Source: Bacillus alveayuensis (GTDB taxonomy: Bacteria; Bacillota; Bacilli; Bacillales; Aeribacillaceae). Taken from it: DNA of 64,000 nucleotides. Below the pieces are notes generated by a model. The model saw only the letters and a list, made by a program, of their open reading frames with translations. It was not told the DNA's origin and made no database searches. Below are positions 54,611 through 64,000 of this stretch, in pieces; position 1 is the first letter of the stretch, and each line of letters starts with the position of its first letter. The translations under genes were made by a program, and so were the position numbers. The DNA lies in contig JAUSTR010000004.1 in NCBI GenBank assembly GCA_030812955.1, forward strand, positions 1 to 64,000, read 5' to 3'.

Positions 54611-55345
54611 GTGTATCAATTAATTTCAGATTTCAGTAATTTACTGACGAAGCCGTTTCTAAATATACTATATAGTGTAGAGAGTTTTCCATTAATTGCT
54701 GCATTAGTTTTAGGCCTAGTCGGTGCACTCGCTCCATGTCAGCTTACTGGAAATCTAGGGGCGATAACGGTCTATGGAAATCATTCTGTACAAAAAAGGG
54801 TGGCTTGGACGGAAGTTGTTTTCTTTATTATTGGCAAGATTGTCGTGTTTTCAGGACTCGGTTTTTTCGTTTGGTTATTGGGACAAGAATTCCGAACGAA
54901 TTTAACGATTATTTTCCCATGGATAAGAAAGATAATTGGTCCCATAATAATCTTAATCGGCCTATATTTAGTTGGATTTCTCAAAATGAGATGGACAATT
55001 TCATTAGGAAAAATTCCGGATAAATTTTTAAAAAGGGGAAAAATGGGTGCCTTTTTAATGGGTTTTAGTTTTTCTCTAGGTTTTTGTCCCACTATGTTTG
55101 TTCTATTTTTTGCTTCCTTAATGCCAATGGTGTTAACGACATCCTATGGTGTTATTCTCCCGAGTATTTTTGCCATTGGAACATCTATTCCTCTTATCCT
55201 AGCTGTTTTTCTAATTTGGTATTTTGATCTTGGAAGCGTGTTTTTAAAAAAAGGCAGAAAAGTTGGTTCAGTTGTTCAAAAAGTTGCAGGTTGTATCATG
55301 ATCATTCTGGGGATATTAGATACTTTAACTTATTGGACATTATAA
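54611..55345 (+). CDS. CcdA/DsbD-like membrane protein
   Basis: A membrane protein of about 244 residues with six expected helices and the paired Pro-Cys motifs of the CcdA/DsbD transmembrane family: APCQLTGNLGA near residue 42 and FCPTMFVLF near 163. CcdA carries electrons from cytosolic thioredoxin to thiol partners outside the membrane. Here the setting suggests it keeps copper-island proteins or copper thiols reduced, which is inference. The frame starts at 54593; the GTG at 54611 is preferred because ggggaggag lies 5 bases before it. MITE family 2 follows its stop. Confidence 0.75.
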   Translation: MYQLISDFSNLLTKPFLNILYSVESFPLIAALVLGLVGALAPCQLTGNLGAITVYGNHSVQKRVAWTEVVFFIIGKIVVFSGLGFFVWLLGQEFRTNLTIIFPWIRKIIGPIIILIGLYLVGFLKMRWTISLGKIPDKFLKRGKMGAFLMGFSFSLGFCPTMFVLFFASLMPMVLTTSYGVILPSIFAIGTSIPLILAVFLIWYFDLGSVFLKKGRKVGSVVQKVAGCIMIILGILDTLTYWTL

Positions 55346-55603
55346 TTTCACAAGTGTTGATTATCTACTATTTTACTTAAACATACAGAATCGTATGGCT
55401 GAACACAAGCTTTTCTGCCAAATTCTTCGAACAAGAACGTTATCGGACAAATTCATTTGCCCGCAGTTGTTCTTGTTCGAGAAGGGCATGCGTATAGCAT
55501 GCCCAGTCGGCAAGCGAATCGCTTGCCGACTCCGGCAGAAAAGCTAGAAATAGAGCCATCTCAACTGGTTATTATTAGTTAATCAACACGCCTGTTATAA
55601 TAT
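55340..55603 (+). repeat. MITE family 2, long copy with internal hairpin cassettes
   Basis: The element proper is 55349-55594 (246 bp) with the same ends as the copy at 49576 (CACAAGTGTTGATTA ... TTAATCAACACGCCTG). Flanks are TTATAATTT and TTATAATAT (8/9). The interior adds an outer stem GCTTTTCTGCC (55409-55419) with GGCAGAAAAGC (55534-55544) that encloses three hairpins: CGAACAAGAAC/GTTCTTGTTCG (55428-55438, 55469-55479), GGGCATGC/GCATGCCC (55484-55504) and GTCGGCAAGCG/CGCTTGCCGAC (55506-55530). Confidence 0.85.
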
Positions 55604-55609
55604 ATATTT

Positions 55610-55642
55610 AAAAGACTGTAAGGCTTTAGCTTACAGTCTTTT
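55610..55642. terminator. Strong hairpin before the histidine kinase gene
   Basis: A 13-bp perfect stem (aaaagactgtaag / cttacagtctttt) with a 7-base loop. It probably stops read-through from the upstream copper genes, or acts as an attenuator for the two-component genes. Confidence 0.75.
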
Positions 55643-55668
55643 AATTACATTTAGAAATTTTTGAGGAG

Positions 55669-57051
55669 TTGATTTCGATCAGTAAATTGTCGTTTAAGCT
55701 GGGCACGTTGTTTTTTGTTTTTATTTTGCTTATTGAATCAATGCTCTTTATTTTTTTGTATTATTCTATTGTAAGCGAAAGAGTTCAAAGTGAAACAGAG
55801 AACTTATTATCGCGTGGTAGGAGTCACCGCGACGTATTGGAGAAAAATTTTGACCCCATAACGATAAAGCATGTCGCTCTGATGGAATCAGAGGCTGAGA
55901 CAAAAGTGGTCATTACGGATCAACAATTTCAAGTAATAAAAGCCTCTAATAACGTGAATTCAGAGATGAAAAGATTGATTGAAAAGGGAAAGACCCTCTA
56001 TTTTTCCCACAAAGGTATATTAGTTGAATCAAGGTGGAAAACAGAATCTTATTTAGCTGCAGCAAGTCCTATTCAAATCGATGGAAAAATCAAAGGCTAT
56101 GTATTTATGTTTTTAAATACAAAATCGATACGAGAAATGATTCAAAGTTTGACAATGCAATTTGTTATTGTAAGTATTATTGGGCTTGTCATCTCCATCA
56201 TTACGATATATTTCTTATCACAGTTTATTACAGAGCCTTTACGCCAGATGAAGAAAGTAACAGAAAAACTGAGCAAAGGCAAAAGTGAATTATGGCTGGA
56301 TATTTATCGGAAAGATGAACTTGGCGATCTTGCTAGGTCGATTCAAAGTCTTTCAGATGATTTAGAGAGACTAAAAAAAGAAAGGATCGAGTTTTTATCA
56401 AGTATTTCTCATGAACTGCGCACACCGTTAACATATATAAAGGGTTACGCTGATTTATTAAATCGCCCAAATCTCTCACAAAAAGAGCGGGAGGAGTTTG
56501 TCGCAATTATTCAAGAAGAAGCCGCTCGTGTGACAAGACTTGTGAAAGATTTGTTTGATCTTGCCAAAATGGATCAAAATGAATTTTTAATTGAGAAGGA
56601 ACAGGTGCCGCTATGTGAGTATCTTCAGGAATTGATAGCAAAGTTTAAACCAGCCTATGAAGAAAAGCGGATGTCTTTATATTTGTCGTGTGAACAAAAT
56701 ATTTTTGTATCCATCGATCCGCTACGATTTGGCCAAGTCATTAATAACTTTTTAGATAATGCTTTAAAATACTCGCCTTCACATACTGAAGTGTCGGTAT
56801 CAGCTTTAAAAGAGGAAAACAGAGTCATCATCAAAATTAGCGATCAAGGCTATGGCATTCCGAATTCAGAGCTGCCATTTATATGGGATCGTTTATATCG
56901 AGTTGATAAATCACGATCTCGTTCAACTGGAGGAAGTGGTATAGGATTAACGATAGCGAAAGAAATTATCGAAAGACACGGTGGAAAAGTAGAAGTTGAA
57001 AGTAAATTAGGAAAAGGAACAACTTTCACTATATTTTTACAAGGAGAGTGA
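55669..57051 (+). CDS. Sensor histidine kinase of the copper island
   Basis: Membrane sensor kinase of about 460 residues. Helices at 11-33 and 163-186 enclose an extracytoplasmic sensing domain (about 34-162). A HAMP domain (about 187-240), a HisKA domain with the phospho-acceptor H248 in SSISHELRTPL, and an HATPase domain with N, G1 and G2 boxes (NFLDNALKYSP, DQGYGIPNSELP, GGSGIGLTIAKEI) follow. The start is uncertain: the TTG at 55669 touches the gaggag site; the ATC at 55678 or ATT at 55672 would be better spaced but are rare starts. The order kinase then regulator is reversed from the usual. Copper or oxidative stress sensing is inferred from context. Confidence 0.88.
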   Translation: MISISKLSFKLGTLFFVFILLIESMLFIFLYYSIVSERVQSETENLLSRGRSHRDVLEKNFDPITIKHVALMESEAETKVVITDQQFQVIKASNNVNSEMKRLIEKGKTLYFSHKGILVESRWKTESYLAAASPIQIDGKIKGYVFMFLNTKSIREMIQSLTMQFVIVSIIGLVISIITIYFLSQFITEPLRQMKKVTEKLSKGKSELWLDIYRKDELGDLARSIQSLSDDLERLKKERIEFLSSISHELRTPLTYIKGYADLLNRPNLSQKEREEFVAIIQEEAARVTRLVKDLFDLAKMDQNEFLIEKEQVPLCEYLQELIAKFKPAYEEKRMSLYLSCEQNIFVSIDPLRFGQVINNFLDNALKYSPSHTEVSVSALKEENRVIIKISDQGYGIPNSELPFIWDRLYRVDKSRSRSTGGSGIGLTIAKEIIERHGGKVEVESKLGKGTTFTIFLQGE

Positions 57052-57057
57052 TGAACA

Positions 57058-57723
57058 GTGACAAAAATATTAATCGTTGATGATGAAACGAGAATGCAGC
57101 AATTGCTTAAGCTATATTTGGAGCCAAAAGGATTCAATTGTAAAACAGTGAGCACAGGAAAAGGTGCGATTCAGTTACTGGAAAGAGAAAAATTTGATTT
57201 AGTTCTTCTCGATATTATGATGCCCGAAATGGATGGGTGGGAAACAGCAAGGAAAATACGCGAGTTTTCCGAAGTTCCCATCATGATGTTAACAGCCCGA
57301 GACCATAGTACAGATATGATTAAAGGCTTAAAGCTAGGGGCGGACGATTATATTACCAAACCATTTGATGAAGAGGTGTTATTGGCTCGTATTGAAGCTG
57401 TTTTACGAAGAACACACCATGCAAATAAAGTGGAATTTAACGGGCTTATATGGGATGAACAAAATCATAAATTACAATATAAAGGGAAAGAAATTAAACT
57501 AACACCAACAGAATTTGATATGCTGGGGTTATTTTTGAAACATCCAAAAATGGTATTCAGTCGTGAAAAGCTGATCGAGACGATTTGGGGATTTGATTCA
57601 AATACAGAGGGGAGAACGATTGATTCACATGTGAGAAACATTAGAGATAAATGTCGAAAAGCGGGCTTTCCAATAGATGATCATTTGAAAACAGTGTGGG
57701 GGGTAGGGTATAAATGGGAATAG
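57058..57723 (+). CDS. OmpR-family response regulator of the copper island
   Basis: A 221-residue regulator: receiver domain (1-115) with phospho-acceptor D52 in LLDIMMPEMDGW and the conserved lysine in ITKPFDEEVL near 101, then an OmpR-type winged-helix DNA-binding domain (about 125-221, ELTPTEFDMLGLFLKHPK-like and RTIDSHVRNIRDK). It starts with GTG, 6 bases after the kinase stop, following caaggagag. It is likely to control the copper genes on either side, though no operator was identified. Confidence 0.93.
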   Translation: MTKILIVDDETRMQQLLKLYLEPKGFNCKTVSTGKGAIQLLEREKFDLVLLDIMMPEMDGWETARKIREFSEVPIMMLTARDHSTDMIKGLKLGADDYITKPFDEEVLLARIEAVLRRTHHANKVEFNGLIWDEQNHKLQYKGKEIKLTPTEFDMLGLFLKHPKMVFSREKLIETIWGFDSNTEGRTIDSHVRNIRDKCRKAGFPIDDHLKTVWGVGYKWE

Positions 57724-57788
57724 CTTTCTCGAAAGTTTCTGCACATATTGCTGATAGCATGTAAGTATAGAAAGGAGTTGATCAAAAG

Positions 57789-58019
57789 ATGATGCATTGG
57801 TTTGATAGTTGTACGGGATTTCAAGGAGGAGGATGGATGATGTTTGGTATGTTTATTTTCTGGGGATTGCTCATTTTCTTAGGCTTTTATTTAATGAAAA
57901 ATTATATCAATGGCAATAATGGATCATCTAGAAATCATCATATAGATATTTTGAAGGAACGTCTAGCGAAAGGCGAAATTACAGAGGAAGAATATGACCG
58001 ATTAATGAAAAAATTATAA
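57789..58019 (+). CDS. SHOCT-domain small membrane protein
   Basis: A 76-residue protein with a Met/Gly-rich N-terminus (MMHWFDSCTGFQGGGWMM), one membrane helix (about 16-37), and a C-terminal SHOCT motif (DILKERLAKGEITEEEYDRL, about 53-72). Proteins of this form often accompany metal and multicopper oxidase genes. The Met, Cys and His at the N-terminus could bind copper, which is inference. The ribosome-binding site aaggagttg is 8 bases before the ATG. Confidence 0.8.
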   Translation: MMHWFDSCTGFQGGGWMMFGMFIFWGLLIFLGFYLMKNYINGNNGSSRNHHIDILKERLAKGEITEEEYDRLMKKL

Positions 58020-58194
58020 TTGAGGCGACAATCCGAATTGATTCATATTCACACTAACGTCTTTTTTAAATTAATGATATAACAGTGGAACAATTACACT
58101 ATTTCATTTTCCCTTCCTAATTTATTCATTTTTTCTGCATTGTTTTTTGATATTTTTTTCATAATTTTTTGTATGAAAGGGAGGGTTTGTATAA

Positions 58195-59772
58195 ATGAGA
58201 AAAATTCCTTTATTAATTACAGTATTAGGTATTAGTATTTTAGCAGCCTGTTCACAGCAGAATTCAGAGACAGTTAATCCTGAAAAACAGGCTGAGGAAA
58301 AATCATCTCAACAACTTGTACAAGTTAAATCCGAAGATATTGAAGGGAAAAAAGTTAATGAATTCAATTTAACTGCAAAGGAAGTGAACTGGAAATTAAG
58401 TTCTGAGACAACGATAACCGCATGGACATATAATGGAACAGTTCCTGGGGAGTCAATTCGTGTAAGAGAAGGAGAAGTTGTTAAAGTTAATTTAAAAAAT
58501 GAGTTAAACGAACCAGTTTCGATTCATTGGCACGGTGTTCCAGTTTCAAATACAGAGGACGGTATTCCTGGAGTTACACAGGATGCGGTATTACCAGGCG
58601 GAACATATACTTATGAATTCGTTGCAAATGATCCAGGAACCTATTGGTATCATACACATCAAAATGGTGTGGAACAACTGGATAAAGGTTTATACGGAAC
58701 TTTTATTGTAGAGCCAAAAGACGGAACGGGTGTTGAGCGTGATTATACGCTTGTTCTTGATGAGTGGGAGTCTGAAAAACACGATGAAAAAATGAATATG
58801 GAAGACAATAGTGGAGATAGTATGAACATGAAAGGTATGAACATGGGTGAAATGTCAAATATGATGGGATCCAGTAGTAGTAACATGATGATGGGACATA
58901 ACATGTCTTCCTATGATATTTTTACAATTAACGGCAAAACATATGAAGAAAACGAATCATTAAAAGTCAAAAAAGGTGAAAAAGTAAAGCTTCGTTTTGT
59001 TAATGCTGGCTATATGGCTCATCAAATTCATATTCCGATTGAATATAAAGTGACTCATGTTGATGGTCAAAAAGTGAATAACCCTCAAGTGGTTAACGGA
59101 TCAATATTGGAAGTTGCCCCTGGTGAACGGGTAGACGTTGAATTTGTGGCTGATGAAGGTGGTGATTTCACCATTGATTGCCATGGTGAAATGGAAGCAT
59201 CACAAGATATGAAAATGGATGTTGTTTATGAAGATGGGAATAGCCAAAAAGCTACACATCAACCATCAAATAAATTAGTAGACATCACTACCCTTGGTAA
59301 AAAAACTCAATCGCCATTTTCATTTGGTGATGAATTTGATATAGAGTATAAGATGGTTCTTGGTACTAAAATGAGCATGAATGCAGAGATGGGGATGGTG
59401 TGGACGATTAATGGCAAAACCTATCCAGATGTACCTCCAATAAAAGTTAATAAAGGGGACAAGGTGAAGGTAACACTGACTAATGAAAGTATGGATAACT
59501 CATCACATCCAATGCATCTTCATGGCCATTTCTTCCAAGTGCTTAGCAAAAATGGAAAGCCACTTGAGGGTTCACCAATTATTAAAGACACGTTAAATGT
59601 GAAACCAGGTGAAACGTATGAGGTAGCTTTCATTGCGGATAATCCAGGAAATTGGCTATTCCACTGTCATGACCTGCATCATGCTTCAAACGGAATGGTA
59701 ACCATGGTTAAGTATAATAATTTTGAAGTGTTCTATACAGATACGGGAAAAGTAGACAATCAACCTGAATAA
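58195..59772 (+). CDS. Multicopper oxidase lipoprotein
   Basis: Surface-anchored copper oxidase, 525 residues; lipobox LAAC with Cys at 19. Copper-binding motifs of the family are complete: HWHG (111-114), HTH (153-155), HPMHLHGH near 438-445 and HCHDLHH near 490-496, with M501 as a likely axial ligand. A Met-rich insert (about 200-238: MNMKGMNMGEM and following) resembles the copper-donating segment of CueO-type enzymes and suggests oxidation of Cu(I) to the less toxic Cu(II). It is the last gene of the island. The ATG follows aaagggaggg. Confidence 0.93.
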   Translation: MRKIPLLITVLGISILAACSQQNSETVNPEKQAEEKSSQQLVQVKSEDIEGKKVNEFNLTAKEVNWKLSSETTITAWTYNGTVPGESIRVREGEVVKVNLKNELNEPVSIHWHGVPVSNTEDGIPGVTQDAVLPGGTYTYEFVANDPGTYWYHTHQNGVEQLDKGLYGTFIVEPKDGTGVERDYTLVLDEWESEKHDEKMNMEDNSGDSMNMKGMNMGEMSNMMGSSSSNMMMGHNMSSYDIFTINGKTYEENESLKVKKGEKVKLRFVNAGYMAHQIHIPIEYKVTHVDGQKVNNPQVVNGSILEVAPGERVDVEFVADEGGDFTIDCHGEMEASQDMKMDVVYEDGNSQKATHQPSNKLVDITTLGKKTQSPFSFGDEFDIEYKMVLGTKMSMNAEMGMVWTINGKTYPDVPPIKVNKGDKVKVTLTNESMDNSSHPMHLHGHFFQVLSKNGKPLEGSPIIKDTLNVKPGETYEVAFIADNPGNWLFHCHDLHHASNGMVTMVKYNNFEVFYTDTGKVDNQPE

Positions 59773-60067
59773 TGTTCGGAAGCAGACCCAAATGCATAAT
59801 GGTGTTAGTCTAGATTATAGATGCAACGAATAGAAAAATGTATAGTATATCGTAAAATCTATCGATCATGGGGAGTGTCTATAATGGCTGGATGTTTTAA
59901 GATCACCTTTTCAAAATCTAAATTTTAACTACCCATCGTTGTTTAATAGATTTCTTTCTAGGAATCAAGTAAAATAAAATTATATAATGGAAACGGAATG
60001 GTGAAATATGGGACAAGAGAATTGTCCCTTTTTCCATGTATGTGTATCGATAGAAAGGGGAGAGCAG

Positions 60068-63000
60068 ATGGGGATACGTTTCTTGATCGGACGATCTGGT
60101 ACCGGAAAAACAGAAAGATGTTTGAATGAAATCCGTGAAAAGCTAACAGCGGATCCTTACAAAGGTCCTGCGATTATATTCATCGTACCTGATCAAATGA
60201 CCTTTCAGATGGAATATGAGCTAGTTAAAACACCAAATCTCGGAGGAATGATTCGCGTACAAGTTCTAAGCTTTAACCGTTTAGCATGGCGCGTTTTGCA
60301 AGAAACAGGTGGAATGACGAGACAGCATCTATCTTCCACAGGTGTACATATGATGCTTACAAAAATTATGAACAAAAAAAAGCAGGACTTTAAAGTGTTT
60401 GCAAAAGCAAGTGATAAAAACGGTTTTATTGACCTTGTCGAACAAATGATCACAGAATTTAAACGATATATGGTGTCGCCGAATGAACTGAAAAAGCATT
60501 ACGAAAATCTCATGAAGAGCTCACAAAATCATGAAAAAGCACTTGCAGATAAGCTTCATGATTTAATGCTTTTATTTCGCGAGCTTGAGAAAGAACTTGC
60601 GTCAAAATATATCGATGCAGAGGACTATTTGCAGCTCCTTTCTGAAAAAATATTAGATTCTGAGTATGTAAAAGGGGCCGAAATATACCTCGATGGATTT
60701 CATAGTTTTACGCCACAAGAATATCAAGTAGTGGAATCGCTAATGAAAACGGCAGACAACATGACAATATCTTTAACAGCTGATAAGCCGTTTCATGAAC
60801 ATTTGCCTCATGAACTTCATCTCTTTCATATGACTGGAATAACGTTCCATAAACTCACAGAGCTGGCTAAGCGTAACAATATTGACATAGAAGAAGTGAT
60901 CCAGCTAACTGAACCAGTTCGTTTTCAGCGTGAGCCGTCTCTCGTTCATTTAGAAAAATATTTTGAAGCTCGCCCGATAAAAGCTTATGAGGAAAAACCA
61001 GCCATTACGATAGCTGAAGCTGTTAACAAACGTGCTGAAGTGGAAGGGATTGCAAGAGAAATTAAACGGCTAGTGCGTGAGGAAGACACAAGATACCGTG
61101 ATATAGCGGTACTCATTCGAAATATGGCAAGCTATCGAGATCTGATCGAACAAGTTTTTCAAGATTTTGATATTCCGTTTTTCATTGATGAAAAGCGTTC
61201 GATGATTTACCATCCGCTTATTGAATTTATTCGCTCAAGCCTTGAAGTGATCACTGGTAATTGGCGGTATGAAGCAGTATTTCGCTGTATTAAAACAGAG
61301 CTTCTTTACCCGATGAACGAATCAAAACAAAAAATGCGTGAAGAAATGGATATACTCGAAAATTATTGTTTATCGTACGGAATTCAAGGTGCAAAATGGA
61401 CAGGAAAAGAGCGCTGGACGTACCGCCGCTATTATTCGCTAGATAACGATTATGTCAAAACAGATGAAGAAAGAGAAATAGAGGAGCTAGTCAATCGTTT
61501 ACGAGAAATCGTCGTACCGCCTCTTAACACGTTGCAAAAACGTTTAAAAAGAGCGAAAACAGGCCGTCAAATGGCAGAAGCATTTTACCTTTTTTTAGAA
61601 GAATTAAAGGTACCACAAAAGCTTGAACTGTTAAGTCAAGAAGCTGAAGAAAATGGAAGATTAATTGAAGCAAGAGAACATGATCAAGTGTGGAATGCTG
61701 TGATGAATTTACTCGATGAATTTGTCGAAATGATGGGGGATGCGGAAATTTCAGTTTCCTTGTTTGCAGATATACTAGATGCTGGAATGGAGTCCATGAA
61801 ATTTGCACTTGTCCCTCCAGCAATTGATCAAGTATTAATTGCAAGTCTTGATCGTTCACGTTTTTACGGTTTAAAAACGACCTTTTTAATCGGCGTAAAC
61901 GATGGTGTGTTACCGGCAAAGCCGAAAGAGGATAGTGTGTTATCAGATGAAGATCGCGAACGTCTATTTCTTAATGGCTTGGAGCTTGCACCGACGGCAC
62001 GACGTCAGCTTTTAGATGAAAACTTTTTAATTTATTTAGCGTTAACGAGTGCATCGAATCATATATACATTTCCTATCCCTTAGCGGATGAAGAGGGAAA
62101 AGCATTAATGCCATCCATCGTGATTAAGCGCCTTCAAGATTTATACCCGTTCGCAGAAGAAGTTGTTTATGTAAACGAGCCTGAAAGCATTCATGATGAA
62201 AATCAGCTTACATTTATTGCTAGTCCGAACGTGTCTCTTTCTCTTTTAACATCACAGCTTCAACAATGGAAAAAGCAATATCCAATTCATGACGTTTGGT
62301 GGGATGTGTATAACTTTTTCATGGAGCATCCCGAATGGAAACGAAAGGCACAAAAAGTCATTGAAAGCTTGTTTTATAAAAACGAAGAAAAGCCGTTATC
62401 GAAAGAGATTAGCCGAAAGCTTTACGGGGAGCACATTCAAGGCAGCGTTTCCCGCATGGAGCAGTTCCGCAGCTGTCCATTTTTGCATTTTGCAACACAT
62501 GGCTTAAAGCTAAAAGAACGGGAATTTTTCCGTTTAGAAGCACCAGATGTCGGACAATTGTTCCACGCGGCATTAAAGCTAATGGCAGACCGTATGCAGC
62601 AGCTAAAGATAGAGTGGCGCGATTTAACGAAGGAGCAATGTGAAAAGCTCTCATTTGATGCCGTTGAGCAGTTAGCTCCGAAGCTTGAGCGTGAAATTTT
62701 ATTAAGCTCTAATCGTCATCATTATATAAAGCGTAAGCTACAAAATATTATGACTCGTGCTTCAACGATATTAAGTGAGCATGCAAGGATGAGTGGATTC
62801 GCGCCTGTTGGGATTGAGCTTGGTTTTGGAAAAAACAACAAGCTGCCGCCATTTCGATTTCAACTGAAGAATGGCTGTACGATGGAAGTCGTTGGCCGTA
62901 TAGACCGTATTGATAAAGCAGAAAGCTCAAAAGGAATTCTCCTTCGTGTCATAGACTTTAAGTCAAGCGATCAATCATTAAACTTAGCAGAAGTTTATTA

Positions 63001-63565
63001 CGGCATCGCTTTACAAATGTTGACGTACTTAGATGTCGTCATATCGAATTCTTTATCTTGGCTTGGCGTTAAAGCTACTCCAGCGGGTGTTTTATATTTC
63101 CATATTCATGACCCGTTTATTCAAACGTCAGGACAATTAAATGATGAAGAAATCGAAGAAGAGATTTTTAAAAGCTTTAAAATGAAAGGTCTTCTTCTAG
63201 GTGATGAGGAAGCAGTTAAATTAATGGACCAGTCTCTTGAGAGTGGCCATTCCAAAATTGTCGCGGCAGGAATTAAAAAGGCAGGAGGATTTTACTCGTA
63301 TTCTTCCATTGCAAGTGAAGAAGAATTTGATCTTCTTCGTCAATATATACGCCATGAATTTAAACGCATTGGTACGGAAATTACAGACGGCTTCGTTGCC
63401 ATTTCACCATATAAGCTGAAAGATCGAACACCATGCAAATATTGTTCCTTTAAAACGGTTTGCCAATTTGATGAGTCGCTTGAGGATAATCAATATAGAA
63501 CGCTAAAAAATTTAAAAGGAAATGAGGTATTGGAGCTCTTAAGAAAGGAAGAGGAGCATGAGTGA
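60068..63565 (+). CDS. addB: AddB, helicase-nuclease subunit B
   Basis: Subunit of the AddAB helicase-nuclease, which resects double-strand breaks up to Chi and loads RecA. 1165 residues, close to the 1166 of B. subtilis. An N-terminal Walker A (GRSGTGKT, residues 8-15) lies in a non-motor UvrD-like fold. The C-terminal RecB-type nuclease domain has the DFKSS motif, and an iron-sulfur site is formed by a Cys near 800 (RSCPFLHF) and the late CxxCxxxxxC (C1123, C1126, C1132). The frame extends to 60008, but aaaggggag lies before the ATG at 60068 (MGIRFL). The stop overlaps addA by 8 bases. Confidence 0.96.
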   Translation: MGIRFLIGRSGTGKTERCLNEIREKLTADPYKGPAIIFIVPDQMTFQMEYELVKTPNLGGMIRVQVLSFNRLAWRVLQETGGMTRQHLSSTGVHMMLTKIMNKKKQDFKVFAKASDKNGFIDLVEQMITEFKRYMVSPNELKKHYENLMKSSQNHEKALADKLHDLMLLFRELEKELASKYIDAEDYLQLLSEKILDSEYVKGAEIYLDGFHSFTPQEYQVVESLMKTADNMTISLTADKPFHEHLPHELHLFHMTGITFHKLTELAKRNNIDIEEVIQLTEPVRFQREPSLVHLEKYFEARPIKAYEEKPAITIAEAVNKRAEVEGIAREIKRLVREEDTRYRDIAVLIRNMASYRDLIEQVFQDFDIPFFIDEKRSMIYHPLIEFIRSSLEVITGNWRYEAVFRCIKTELLYPMNESKQKMREEMDILENYCLSYGIQGAKWTGKERWTYRRYYSLDNDYVKTDEEREIEELVNRLREIVVPPLNTLQKRLKRAKTGRQMAEAFYLFLEELKVPQKLELLSQEAEENGRLIEAREHDQVWNAVMNLLDEFVEMMGDAEISVSLFADILDAGMESMKFALVPPAIDQVLIASLDRSRFYGLKTTFLIGVNDGVLPAKPKEDSVLSDEDRERLFLNGLELAPTARRQLLDENFLIYLALTSASNHIYISYPLADEEGKALMPSIVIKRLQDLYPFAEEVVYVNEPESIHDENQLTFIASPNVSLSLLTSQLQQWKKQYPIHDVWWDVYNFFMEHPEWKRKAQKVIESLFYKNEEKPLSKEISRKLYGEHIQGSVSRMEQFRSCPFLHFATHGLKLKEREFFRLEAPDVGQLFHAALKLMADRMQQLKIEWRDLTKEQCEKLSFDAVEQLAPKLEREILLSSNRHHYIKRKLQNIMTRASTILSEHARMSGFAPVGIELGFGKNNKLPPFRFQLKNGCTMEVVGRIDRIDKAESSKGILLRVIDFKSSDQSLNLAEVYYGIALQMLTYLDVVISNSLSWLGVKATPAGVLYFHIHDPFIQTSGQLNDEEIEEEIFKSFKMKGLLLGDEEAVKLMDQSLESGHSKIVAAGIKKAGGFYSYSSIASEEEFDLLRQYIRHEFKRIGTEITDGFVAISPYKLKDRTPCKYCSFKTVCQFDESLEDNQYRTLKNLKGNEVLELLRKEEEHE

Positions 63566-64000
63566 CATCTTTAATAAACCAGAAAACAGTCAATGGACGG
63601 ATGATCAATGGAAAGCGATTGTTTCAACAGGAAAAGACATTTTGGTTGCAGCGGCCGCTGGATCAGGGAAAACGGCTGTACTCGTTGAACGGATTATCCG
63701 AAAAATCATATCAAGAGAAAACCCTGTCGATGTCGATCGCTTGCTCATCGTTACCTTCACAAATGCATCAGCAGCTGAAATGAGAAATCGAATTGGTGAG
63801 GCACTTGAAAAGGCATTGAAGGAAAATCCAGCCTCCCTTCATTTAAGAAGACAATTAACGTTATTAAATAAAGCAAACATTTCAACCCTTCACTCCTTTT
63901 GCTTAAATGTCGTGAGAAAATATTATTACAAAATTGACCTAGACCCAGGCTTTCGAATCGGAGATGAGACAGAAATTGAATTGTTAATAGATGAAGTGTT
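63558..64000 (+). CDS. addA: AddA, helicase-nuclease subunit A (5' part, cut by the window end)
   Basis: First 147 residues of the UvrD-type helicase/nuclease subunit A, open at the right edge. It begins [13 protein letters not shown], with Walker [14 protein letters not shown] at about 33-45 and motif Ia [14 protein letters not shown] near 66-79; a later [10 protein letters not shown] is helicase motif Ic-like. The ATG overlaps the last codons of addB, so the two subunits are translationally coupled. The rest of the gene, including the nuclease domain, lies outside the window. Confidence 0.95.
   Translation, partial: MSDIFNKPENSQWTDDQWKAIVSTGKDILVAAAAGSGKTAVLVERIIRKIISRENPVDVDRLLIVTFTNASAAEMRNRIGEALEKALKENPASLHLRRQLTLLNKANISTLHSFCLNVVRKYYYKIDLDPGFRIGDETEIELLIDEV

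Overview
The window comes from a low-G+C, endospore-forming member of the Bacillaceae (Bacillus in the wide sense). The gene order follows the yhaO to addBA part of the Bacillus subtilis chromosome: yhaONML, prsA, yhaI, hpr, yhaH, serC, hit, ecsAB, hmoB, pbpF, hemEHY, yhgD, yhfH, yhfI, yhfN, yhzC, comK, yhjD, yhjE, sipV, addBA. Sporulation (SscA-like peptide, YhaL, Hpr) and competence (ComK) genes fit this. The species cannot be fixed from the sequence alone. There are no rRNA or tRNA genes, no CRISPR array and no complete insertion sequence.

Layout. 0-14 kb: DNA/RNA metabolism (yhaO, yhaN, yhaM), protein export and folding (prsA), regulation (hpr), serine synthesis (serC), hit and the EcsAB ABC transporter. 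ecsC is missing; a G+C-rich folded element and the remains of a small gene lie there instead. 15-17.5 kb: an ammonium transporter fused to a chemoreceptor signalling domain. 17.6-24.8 kb: heme block (hmoB, pbpF, hemE, hemH, hemY, TetR). 24.9-28.7 kb: a LacI-type regulator, a DHA2 exporter, yhfH and yhfI. 28.9-34.2 kb: a minus-strand formate/oxalate-type group (YdeP-like molybdopterin oxidoreductase, FdhD, DUF2294 protein, OFA-family transporter). 34.6-39.3 kb: a TrpXYZ-like ABC importer, then an XRE-cupin regulator with AzlC/AzlD. 39.5-49.6 kb: yhfN, a YwrD-like gamma-glutamyltransferase, isocitrate lyase, comK and its neighbours, sipV and a GH13 glucosidase. 49.8-59.8 kb: a copper-handling island (beta-propeller-like lipoprotein, CopB-type ATPase, D,D-carboxypeptidase, CcdA-like protein, two-component system, SHOCT protein, multicopper oxidase). 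60.1-64 kb: addB and the start of addA.

The most notable unexplained signals are non-coding. (1) Two related leader RNAs, each with promoter, covarying stem, conserved hairpin and intrinsic terminator, precede the YdeP-like oxidoreductase gene and the OFA transporter gene. They look like an undescribed riboswitch or attenuator. (2) A roughly 277-nt structured RNA with its own terminator lies between hit and ecsA. (3) Two families of non-autonomous mobile repeats (MITEs) have recognisable target-site duplications (8 bp and 9 bp) and share hairpin modules in their interiors. The Amt-chemoreceptor fusion is the most unusual protein.

Starts were moved inward from the longest open frame wherever a ribosome-binding site supported a later codon; each case is explained in its entry.
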